DNA of 64,000 nucleotides from Catonia carolina (lineage: Eukaryota > Arthropoda > Insecta > Hemiptera > Achilidae): assembly GCA_035578175.1 (NCBI GenBank), contig JAQMRL010000010.1:35844784-35908783 (forward strand). Reading direction: 5' to 3'. Both the position numbers and the translations under genes were made by a program. The notes below the pieces were generated by a model that was given only the letters and a program-made list of their open reading frames with translations, was not told the DNA's origin and searched no databases. This document shows positions 37,401 through 49,400 of the stretch, in pieces. Position 1 is the stretch's first letter; the number at the start of each line of letters is the position of its first letter.

Positions 37401-40400
37401 CTGATTGCATAATGCAAAGCATAGCAAAACCTAGGTCGGCGCCTAATATTATTACACTAAAACTACACTTTAAGCTATTGTAACATGCTAACTGCTCTAT
37501 GATGTTCACTCCACTGCTTCGAAACACTGAATACCATTTACTAGTGATAAACAATTTAATTTCAGTGTAATGATCTCTACAATTAAAATCCCTATTCAAT
37601 ATGATATTAATATTATAACATTCCTCACTGAGTGGGAAAGAATGCTTGTCAGCAGGCCAGGCCCTTCACAATAACACCTTAACAATAAACACTTACCAAT
37701 TATAACACTTTTGTGCATAAAATGCATGTCTTCAGTAATATTTTATTTTATTTACAATTTTTTTAAGGTCAACAGCCGGAAGGCTGGTTTGAACCTCTAG
37801 AGGTTTTACTAAGTAAAACAAGGAGTTAGGTGGTTTACAATTGCCTTCTTCAGTGAGTACAAAAGTAGCCTATGTTTATCAGTGTGCCAGTCCCTCCGAA
37901 AGCATCTACTCTGCACCCTGCAAATGACACATTCACTTTATTAGCCACAGGATCTGGCTGTAAAATCATCATCATCATCATCACCCAAACACGGATAGGC
38001 CTAAAGCCTGTTCCGGCACCCATCTTCGTAGCGGTCTTCCTCTATCACGTCTACCCCGTGGGGCATAACTCAATATTTGGACTGGTAGTCTTTCCTCTCG
38101 CATTCTATTCACATGTTCGCACCACCTGGAATTGTAGCGCGCAATGCTGTCTAACAGTGGTTGGACCTGTAATTCTGCTCGAATACTTTCATTACGTTTC
38201 ATGTCCAGTCTATTATAGCCTGCCGTCGCCCTTAAAAACTTCATTTCTGCACTTTGTATTAGAGATCTCTCTCGTTGCGTCATGGTCCAACTTTCACTGC
38301 CATACAGCAAAACCGGGACTGCCATAGTTTTGTACAGTTTAATTCTTGTATCCTTTCTTGTCTTATTTTTCAAAGTTCGATGTATTGTCCCGCAAATTGT
38401 TCTAAACTTATTCAGTTTATTCATAACATCATCATCTTTTAAAAAGCTTATGTCACATCCTAAATATTTAAAATGCGAGACTTGTTCTAAAACCTTATCA
38501 TGTATAACGATTTTCGTTCCGACTGGATACTTGCCCTTAAAGGCCATAGTCTTTGACTTAGCGGCAGATAGCTTCACTCCATAACCCTCACAGATCTTTT
38601 GTAGTTCAAACACAGCTTTCTGCAAATCATTTTCAGTTTCCATGATAATTACCTGATCATCCGCATATAGCAAACAGCTTAAATCATAATCGGCGATTTG
38701 TACACCAGCATTTATGCTCTCCTTCCACCTGTTCAGAATCCAATCTATATATATATTAAAAAGCGTCGGAGACAAACTGCAACCCTGTCTCACCCCCTTA
38801 TTTGTATCAATCGCTGACGTCAGTCTATTTCCAACCTGGATATGGACAGCTGTATCTTCATACAAACTCTGTACCACTGATATCAGATGTGGGGGATATC
38901 CTTGCAAATACATTATCTCCCAGAGCTGCTCTCTATTAACACTATCAAAGGCCTTTTCAAAGTCAATGAACGCTAGATGGGTTTCTAGATTAAACTCCCT
39001 TCTTCTTTGTATCATCAATTTAAGAACAAATACAGCGTCCGTACACGACCTCCCCTTTCTGAAACCCATCTGCTCCTCATTTATCAAACAGTCTGTCAAT
39101 ACTTTTAAACGCTCATTGACCACGGATGCATACAGCTTATAGCCTGTGTTTAACAGTGTTATACCTCTATAATTGGCACATAGATTTCTATCATTTTTTT
39201 TAAACAAGTTAATTATTTTTGCTGAATTCCAGTCTTTCGGTACTTTATGGCTTTTCCAGCACATATTGTATAGATGTAGCAGACGAAGGCCTAAAAAGAG
39301 GCCACCATATTTTAGGAGTTCCATCCTCAAACCATCCAAACCACTTGCTTTCCTATTCTTCCCATGCTGTAGAGCTGTGGTAAGTTCCTCCATTGAGATC
39401 ATATCTGGGTTACAGTTATCACAAAGCATCTTCACTAAACCACTATTAGTTCTTAAGACGTCACGCCATAATTCACTATAATGGCTGACCCAATCCTTCT
39501 CTGATATCACCTCTAACCGTACTGACTCTTTGACATCTGCATTTAGGTGCTTCATAACTTTATAAGCCATTTGCTGTTGTCCATGCAGGTCGTTCTCTAC
39601 TTCACTAATAAAGCGATTCCATGACTGGTTATGAGCTTCTCTCACTAGTCTTTTTGCATCTGCTCTTGCTAGCCGGTACAAGGCTGTTGTCGTGTCATTT
39701 TTACTATTTAGCATGCGTTTGTATTGCTCCTGTTTTTTATTAATGGCTGCTTCGATCTCCCTATTCCAGATCTTTAAACCCTTCCTACTCCTTGATTTAA
39801 ACTCTGTCCCTAAAGCTTCTGCAGCAGCTTTCTCAATTGACGTCTTTATATTAAGCCATTCCTCTTCAACATCATCACTACTAGCTACTCTTGCCAATAC
39901 CTCATTGAGTCTGTTTACGTATAACTGTCTCACCGACTGATCCCTCAGTAGATGCACTTTATATACCTGCTTCTTCTCGACCTTCTTAGAAGTTGAGCGA
40001 GTTTTCTTCCATGCTGTATATAATATAACTTTCGAGACAACTAGGTAATGGTCTGTAGATAAATCGTATCCCCTATAAACTCTTGTGTCCTTCACTTGGC
40101 TTGATAGTCTTTTATTAACAATAATGTAATCAATTAATGAGCGTGTACCTCGAGCCGTCCATGTATATTTATGTATATCGCGTTTCCTAAAAAACGTGTT
40201 TGTTATTTTTAGTTCATTGAACGTAGCAAATTCTCTAAGAACATCGCCATTCCTGTTACATAAATTCTCACCAAAACTTCCCACTACATCTTTTATTGGT
40301 TGATTCCCTACCCGAGCATTCATATCACCTGCAATTACGACGTCTACCTTCCTTCCATTAGCAGTGACGAGATTTTGAAGTTTCTTATATAGTTCTTCAG

Positions 40401-43400
40401 TTGCCACCGGTTTACCCTCTTCCGGAGCATAAACACTGATCATCAGAAGTGTCCCACGTGAGTGCTGAAATTGTGCAGTAACTACACGATCCGATACATA
40501 TTGGTAATTCTTCACTCTTGATTGCCACTTCTTATGTATCATCAAAGCCACTCCTTTACTTGCACGCTGGTCACCTCCCACGCCGCTATATATCATTAAG
40601 TAATCACCGATGTGCTGTGTTCCCTTAAGTTTCTTTTTCGTTTCTGTTATAACCGCAATGTCAATCTTAGCCCTGGCTAAAATCCTTGAAAGTTCCTGTT
40701 CCTTACTCGCCAGTCCTCTTACATTCCAAGTGGCTACATTTAAAACATCCGTTATCCAAGGTCTTTTTTTATTTTAAAAATGAAAAATTGTAAAAGCTGT
40801 AAAATGAAATTCATTAATTTCAGAGGAGATGACTCTGACTAGTGTCTTTTACACCTCTACCTCTTCTGTTCTTAAATAGTTCAGTCATATAATTGGCTGA
40901 CCACGTGATAAGAAACAGAACAATTTTTTGTAGTCCTGGAACTAGCAGATCGAGTGCAAATATTGAACACTCCACCTGCCTGTTATGGGTAAAACACCCT
41001 ATAACTTTTATGCCTATGATGGGTAGGTGGAGCGTTAAATTAATTACGCTCGATCTGCTGATTCCAGGGCTACAAAAAATAGTTCTGTTTCTTATCGCAT
41101 ATATAGCCAGTTATATGACTGAACTATTTAAGAACAGAAGAGGTAGAAGTGTAAACGACACTTAACAGAGTTATCTCCTCTGAGAGTAATGAATTCCATT
41201 ATACAGCCAGACCCTGTGGTAAATGAAGTGAAGGTGTCATTTGCAGGATGGGAAGTAGGTGCTTTTCGGAGGGCCAGGCATGCTGATAAGCATTCTTTCC
41301 CACTCAGTGAGAAAGGTAATTTAGTAAACCAGCCTTTCAGCGGTTGGCCAAAACAACATTTAAAATTTAAAAACATCCTACTTCCACCATGTGAAATATA
41401 ATATGGCTGTTAAAAATACCAGTACAGTATGTTTGATAAGATAGTAATATTATTACTTGTTATTTTTCAGGTTTAATTAAGTTTTTTGGAAATGTTGCAC
41501 AGTTAAGACCAAAAGAAATATTTGATAAATATCCTCAAGTTATAAGTGCTGTTTTCAATTCTCTTAAATCACCAGATAGAAGTTTGTCCGGTGTTGCTAT
41601 GGAAACCATTGGATACGTCGCAACAACATCTGATGGAAAACAGTGTCTGCAACGATATGGTAATTAAAACTTACTCTATAAATTTTTGTTGAATTCCTAT
41701 TGCTATTAGTGGCATAGCAGCTGGATGATTAGTCTGCTGACTAAAACGGATATAGTAGACAATGGAATGTTGTACTTGGTGCTACCAACGTATCAAAAAA
41801 CAATTTCCCTTTGGATGGGAACAGTGATGTATACATCTCTACGTATAATGTCATGAGAGATTTTCAATTGTAAATAGTAGAACCTTATTTATTTATCCAT
41901 TTATTATGTATCTTTAATTTTTTCAGACGATGCTATGAATCTTGTAATGAATCAGTTATCACAATGTATTGCAGTTGCACCTACAGATAGTCGTGTGCGT
42001 GCTTTGAATACAGTCGCCAATATTATACAGCTTGAGGTATAGTACTATTTTTATATAAATGTAGAGACATGACTTGAAAGTAAGTACCATTATGAAAAAA
42101 TAATTCTAAGAAATTTTTCAAGCCAGTTTTATTTTTACATGAAAGAACATACCTTAAACTATTTTTCGACTTAATATTCACCAGACACTTGTCGTAGCAG
42201 GTGACTATTTTATCTGAATCATTCTTGAAGAAACATCCCGCCAATGATGATAAGCTTAACTGAACTGAGAGAACGCAACTTGTGATAACCTAAGTAGTTA
42301 GAATCTAATACAACACAGTTTTCAAAACTTGTTGAAATTCATCTGAAAATACTGACATCGTGAACTGTCTGTTTTCACAAATTTTTTCATTCACAACTGA
42401 CGGTAGCCCACTCAGTGTGGACATTGTTTTTTTTCATTGAGCTGCCAGCTGCCTAACCCACTTTTACACCATTCTTCACTTGCATAGTGATGCGGCGCTC
42501 TTGAGCGAGTAGCACTAAAGAGCTCTTAACTGAGCAGTGTGCCACTCGTTGTTAAAAGTTTCTCCCCACGCAGTGCTTTTTCCGCACAGAGCTTTGCAGT
42601 GCAAGTATTCTTAATGTATATAAACGTAACTGTGCCTCTGTAAGGAATCTGTATGCAGGGTGAATGGGATGGCTAGGGTGAAGGGGTCATTTTCATATAC
42701 TACAACTTAGAAGACACGTGGTGGTCACATACATTTTCAGTAATGTACTGGCAGAGTGGCAGTCTGAACTCGCAACATTTTTACTTTCTGTTGCCTATAT
42801 GAATATATAGGAAGGAAAGTATTGTTTTCACGTCGATTTTGTGAAATTGAGTTATCACCAGTTATATCCGTTTTCAGACCCCTGAACACAAAAAACATGT
42901 TTTTAGCGTCTGTGTGTCTGTGAAATAAATATTTCACAGAAACATCGAATGAGTAGTAACAATGACTAAATTATGAGCAAAAAAATCTCCCTGACATTTC
43001 TCTAATTCAAAATATATTTTTTAACAGTTATTAAATTTTACAAAATCGTAAATTAAAATTTAAATACAAACACAAATTAGCGAATGATTATAAAATAATA
43101 TAATGTCAATGAATATCCAATGACAGATATGTCAAATCCAATTAAATAGAAATACCTTTTGAACCATTAATTTACCATAATACAGCGTTTCTTTTTTAAG
43201 CAGTATCGCATCCCAATTTGTGATACAAAATGCAAGATGTGTGAAGCAAGTTATATTGTGTAACGCATATTGCGACATGTTGGATACAAAGAGAAATATG
43301 GAAGCGTGAACTGGCCGTTTCTTAGCTTGCTGTCACCCCATACCAGATTCAGCAAGTCGTGTTCATTGAAAGTAATGTTCGTAGGCAATTATGTGTGTGT

Positions 43401-46400
43401 GTGTATGTGGGGGTGGAGAGAATAATGGTGATTGAAGTATTGTCTCATTTTTGTTTTTGCTTTCTGTTAAGGGCGTGTAATATTCTTCTGAAAATAGCAG
43501 TTTGGGCACGTTTAGAATAATAGTTTCTTTGAACAGTTCGTTTGTTTCATATACTTCAGTGCTACAGAGTGTTTGTTCACTACGTTTTGGGTTAGGCCTA
43601 TGACTAATCAAAATGTCCAGTGAAAGTAGTGTTTACTTTAGTACTTTTAAAAAATGGAAAAGTGAATTAAGAGCCACTCAAATGTGAACTAAGAAGTGAC
43701 AATTGCATAAAATTAGTTTATTGTGATTTGTGTCGAAAAAATGAGCCATGTTTGAGGGGATTGAGAAATTTCATACCTTCTTTCATCATCGGTATACGGA
43801 TACTTTCATATATCAGTATGTGAAAAAAAATTTTAATTGCTATACAATTTTAAATTTTTGTAGCAATTTTCTACCTTCATTTTCAAAATTAAAGAAAAAA
43901 CACTGCTTAATATTAATTGAATTGCTGTATTGTAATTAATTTTATAATGAATTCCACCATACTATAAAAGCATTTTAACAGGTTTGTGAATCAGAAGTGT
44001 TGGGTGAAATTTTGAAATCTATCAGGATAACTGTGGTGCGATATCGTATTGGTAATTAATTTCCCAATTGATATTAAAAATTGTATATATAATTATACAT
44101 ATTTATTTGTTTAGGTTGCTGATCAGAACAGCGAGTTACTAAATTTGACTGAAAAGTGGTTTTTAAAATTGTCTTCAAGTGATCCAATTGTTGAGATTGT
44201 GGACCTTTGCAGACAACCGTTCACTGAACTTAAGTTGGCTGGGTTTCTTGTATTACAGAATGTTGCTCAACAAGAATGGGGACAACATCGTATTAATAAT
44301 TGTCCGGGTAAGTTTAATGAAGCAAGATCAATAATGCATTAGTGGTATTGTGTACTATTTGTCTCTGTACAGAATGATTTTGGTAGACACTCTTTACTCT
44401 GATCAGGAATTGGGATAAGTATTAATAACTCATCTTGCTTGACTGACTTGTTATTAGTTGTAACATTATAATATTGTCCTAAAAATTTTACATTAAACAT
44501 TAAAATTAAACATGAAAATTGTTAGAACAAACTCTAGAAATAGAAGACAGGCTACATTAATTGAAGTGATTTAAAAAAAGACAAACACTGGAAATAATAA
44601 TGATAGGCAATACTGAGAACTACTGTCCCAGGTTCTTAAAAAACAATAAATCGAAAAGTTTTTGTCCTCAGAAATTCAACTTTGTTTTATTCACAAATTT
44701 TGTAGATAACTATTTAAAAACATTTAAAAAACAATTAAAATATTTAAAATTCTTTAAAACTTATTTAAAAATGTTAAATCTTTTTCCGCAAATCTTCTAA
44801 AAAAAATATTCTAAATATTAATACAATTCTGTATATTAATAAATTTTCAAAAATTATTTTGTTTATAAAAAACTCGTATATGTCACTTCACTCCTTTAAA
44901 AGTTTAAAAAGGAATGAATTCAACAATCCAATTTATTAATTTAATAAATTTTATTTTTTTTTTTTACTTCTTCTCATCTCTTTAGATCAAAATCAAAATG
45001 TTCCTTTCACATCTGTAGTTGAGATCATCTGGTATGTGTGTTGATGCTGTAAAGTTATGTTTATGTTTACGTTAGAATGTTATGAATGTGTTTATACTGT
45101 TTGTTGTGTGTCTGTGGAGATGTCTCATATTACAATCTTCCCCCCCCCCCGGAGAGTAAACTGAAGTACAAAGGTACGTGTAGGCAGAATAATGGGGGTG
45201 AGTGCTTAAAAGAAAAAGAGAAGGTGAGTATGCAACAGTTGTCGGCCTGAGATGGTAATATTCATTCATTCGGGGCCCCTTTCAATAACATTCAAATATC
45301 ATGCAAACAGCATAGTTTGCATTTTTGTTACAATCATCTCAAGCTCGAGTATCGCGACAGACATCACCTAAATAAATCCTCATGAAAATAAATTACGTAA
45401 ATTATGAGTAAATTATGTAACTTTTGTAAGGTTAGAAATATGTTCTTTAGTTATTTCTCCTCCAATAGTCTTACGGAGTAAGGCTGTAACTGGAGTAGAG
45501 AAACCGATGATATACAAAGGTTCAGACCATCGATATGCCATTTTTGCACAAATGTTTTTCCGTTTCGAACTTACGGGGTGAGTTTTAAGTAAAACTTTGT
45601 CTCCCACCGAAAACGGATTGGGGTGGCGTGTGGCATTATATCGACGCGCCATATCATGATGGGATTTAATCAGTTTTCTTCTAATTTCACACATCATGTT
45701 ACTGGAACGTATAGGATTTCTATGGAGGATATCTTGGATATTCCATGCTCTATCCAACGGTGATTGAGCTGGAAAAGTATGCAATATATCAAATGGACAT
45801 TTCCCATGCGCATTATGTTGAGCCATATTAAAGGCTAATTGAAACCAAAATAGAGATTTGTCCCAGGTTGTTTGAGTTGTTGCATGGTATGCAATAAGGA
45901 TAGACCTAAGATTTCGATTTAATCGTTCGGCGTGAGATGGTTGAGGATGATATGGTGAGAGGGTGGTTCGTTTTATGCCTAGATTGAAACAAAAGTTTTT
46001 AAACATTATGGAATTAAAATTTTTAGCGTTATCTGTGACAATTAACCTCGGGATGGAGTAATTTTGGAAAATACGTTTTAATTCATCGACAATGGAGGAT
46101 GTATTAGTGTTTCTTAATGGAGCTAGCCATGTAAATTTTGAAAAGCTATCTACTACCACTAGAATATATTTATAACCTTGGTTGGTTTTTGGCAGGCTAC
46201 CTACAGTATCAATAAACAACGTGTCAAATGGCACTGTCGGAACTCTGGAACTAAGATTTCCCCATTTATAATTTATTCCAGGTTTACTACGTTGACAGAT
46301 TGTACAAGCATTCACCTTTAAAGGAATTTCTCGATATATAGCTGGCCAATAAAAATACCGTGTAATTTTGTGTATGGTTTTATCAACACCTAAATGTCCA

Positions 46401-49400
46401 CCGATTTCGGACTGATGGAAGTATTTAAATACTAAATCTTTTAAGGAATTGGGGAGAACGATTTTGGTTGGGTTATTGTTTTTATCTTTTAGACATAGGA
46501 CACCTTTGGATAAACAAAATTTATTATTCATTTGTTGTTTTTGTTGAAGGATAAAGGTATCCTGTTCTTGATGTTGTCTTAGATCTGTAAAAGATAGAGG
46601 GAATTGAGATAATAAGGTATTAATATAAGATATATCTTTTGAGATATCTTCGTTATTTAAATCGTACATCCTCGATAATGCACCAGCCACATTATTATCT
46701 GAACCACGGATGTGATTAATTTTAAATTTAAAAACAGATAATCTAAGTAACCATCTAGCGAGTCTACCTAACTGCTTTGGTCTGGAAAGAAGCCAGGCTA
46801 AAGCTTGGTTATCGGTTTCTAAAAGAAATTCTCGATGTGTTAAATAAGTTCTAAAATGATCCGTTGCAAAAACAACTGCGAGACACTCTCGTTCATATGC
46901 AGAAAATTTCCGTTCTGCTTCTGTTAATGTTTTGGAAGCGTACGCTATGGGTTTTCTAAATCCTTCTTGTTCCTGAAGTAGGACAGCTCCTAGACCTGTA
47001 TCAGACGCATCCGTCTGTAAAATGAAAGTTTTGGAGAAATCTGGTATTGCCAATACCGGGGGATTAGCAATTGCTTGTTTGAGATCTTCAAACGCAATTT
47101 TTTGTGAGTCTCCCCAGATAAACTGAGTGTTTTTACGACGTAACTTATTTAAGGGTTCTATTCTATCAGCATAATTTTTGATAAATTTAGAGAAATAATT
47201 AATCATACCACAATATCGATGCACTTGTTTTACCGACGTCGGTTGCGGGTACTGTAATATTTTTTGCGTCCTCGCTGGATCTATAGAAACTCCTTTGTAT
47301 GATAAGGTGTGTCCAAGGAACGGTATTTCATTTACAGCAAATGTTACCTTATCGGGATTAACGGTAATACCAGCTTTCCGCAGAATTGCCAATACTATTT
47401 TAATATGTTTAACATGCTCTGTAAAACTTTTAGAATATATTAATATATCGTCCATGTAATTAAATACAAATTTATGTTTAATATTTTTGAATAATGTATT
47501 CATAAGACGTGTTAAAACTTGTGCACCAGTCGAGAGACCAAAAGGTAATCTTACGTATTCGTATAAGCCATCCGGTGTGCAAAACGCAGTGATTTGACGA
47601 GATTTTTCTGTCAATGGTATCTGATGGTACGCTTGCGCTAAATCTAAGGTACTGAACCAGCGGGCATTAGAAAACCATTGAAAAGCATGATTTATATTCG
47701 GTAAAGGTTGGGCTTCTGAGTCAATTATTAAGTTGACTCGGCGATAGTCCACGACTAAGCGACTTGTACCATTCGGTTTCGGAATTAAAAAGGCTGGGGA
47801 GGAATAAGGTGAAACACTTTCTCTAATTACTTTATCTTTTAATAATTTGTCAATTTGGTTTTTCATTTGAAGCGTTTTTATCGGATTTAATGGATAGGGC
47901 CTAGATTTTATAATTTCGCTATTTTTGAGTCTAATATCATATTTTAATACATGGGTACAACCTAATTTAGTTGTGAGAACATCAGGAAATTTCTTACATA
48001 AATTATTAATTGTATTTTTAATATATTCACTTTGTTCTATGTTATTAATTTGTTCGGGATATAAATTGGTTAGAGAAAATTGTTGATTTTTTGCCCAATC
48101 AAAGGTTATGAAAGATCTTGAAGCATTGAATATTGCGTGGGTTTTTTGTAAGAAATTCATTCCAAGTATTATTTTATGGTGTATTTTTGGTAATATTTTA
48201 AAATTTAGTTTCCACGATACGTTGTGAAGAGTAAGTTTAACCCAAATCTGTTTATTAATTCTTAGAGGAAATCGATCAGCTGTAAGGCAAATTGTGTTAA
48301 TGTTTTCTTCCTTTATAATCGCCTTCTTAGTTTTTAAAAATGTATATATTTGTTGATTAATAATATTATGAGTGGAACCCGAATCAATGAGAGCGTTAAA
48401 TATATTATTTTTGATTTTTATTGATAAAGCTTTCAACGTATAATTACGGTTCAACGTGTTTTCTTTTAACCTTGAATGTTTACACGGATTATGTTTACAA
48501 ACACACATCATATGTCTATGGTCAGTGCATTTGTAAAGATTTAGTTTTTTGAAACATTATTATTTCCTTTTTCTTGTAATAGTTTACAATTCTTTTTGAT
48601 ATGACCTAGCTTATGACAATAAAAACATTTTAAGGATGTTGCAGGCATTTGTGATCTGATTTTGCAAGTATTTTGTTTACTTTGGTTAGGTACCACGCTA
48701 TTCACATTATTTATTACACTTGTATCATTTATTTTAGATAAACCAATATCATTAAGGGTCCTAGCATAAACTCTTTCATAAACATATGTGTCTAATTTAT
48801 TGAAATCTTGTAAATTATTAGGTTTGCCGATTATACCTATGTGCGTGGCATATATTTCATTTAAACCGGTTAAAATTATATTAATTAACTCACCTTCTGT
48901 CAGATCTAATCTTAACACTTCATGGTTTTCTAAGATTTCTTTTATGTATTCAGTAAGAGTCTCCGTTTGTGACTGATTTCGGTATAACAATTTGAGTTTT
49001 AATATTTCTTTCATTTTTGGTGTGATTAGTTTGCTTACTAAATCTCTATGAAATTGATCGAAATTATGATTATTTTTAATAGAATTTTCAAAAATTTGTT
49101 CAGTGAAACCAGTCATAAATGGAGTCAACAATACCAAAGGTAAATCTACTGCATAACGTTTTTGTATTTGTTTAATAATTTTGATATTTCGTACTAGCAT
49201 GTCAATATCACGTCCATCCGTTATAGTTAATTGTTTCAATTCATTTTCAATTGGATTTGCAATTTTTGTCCAATTAAAATTTAATTCACGATGAAAATAA
49301 ACGGGATTATGATTACCTACTGCATTCGGTATCAATATGTCAGGAGTTTCGTTTCTAGGAACAGGATTTTGCATTACTGGGGAATGTAAAAGATTAACAT

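Larger units (their letters stand above)
37766..40990 (-). repeat. R400 repeat split by a LINE
   Basis: The R400 sequence at 37766-37966 continues at 40796-40990 after removal of the LINE and one target copy, so this R400 copy pre-dates the LINE. The next R400 copy begins only ~28 bp further on, in the opposite orientation. Confidence 0.75.

Noticed and set aside
37872..39940. Several 80-150-codon plus-strand open frames
   Set aside because: They are antisense shadows of the LINE ORF on the minus strand.
48511..48552. Pol expressed only from its own AUG at 48511
   Set aside because: Not excluded, but the open upstream frame and the slippery heptamer at the gag stop make frameshifting the better explanation.
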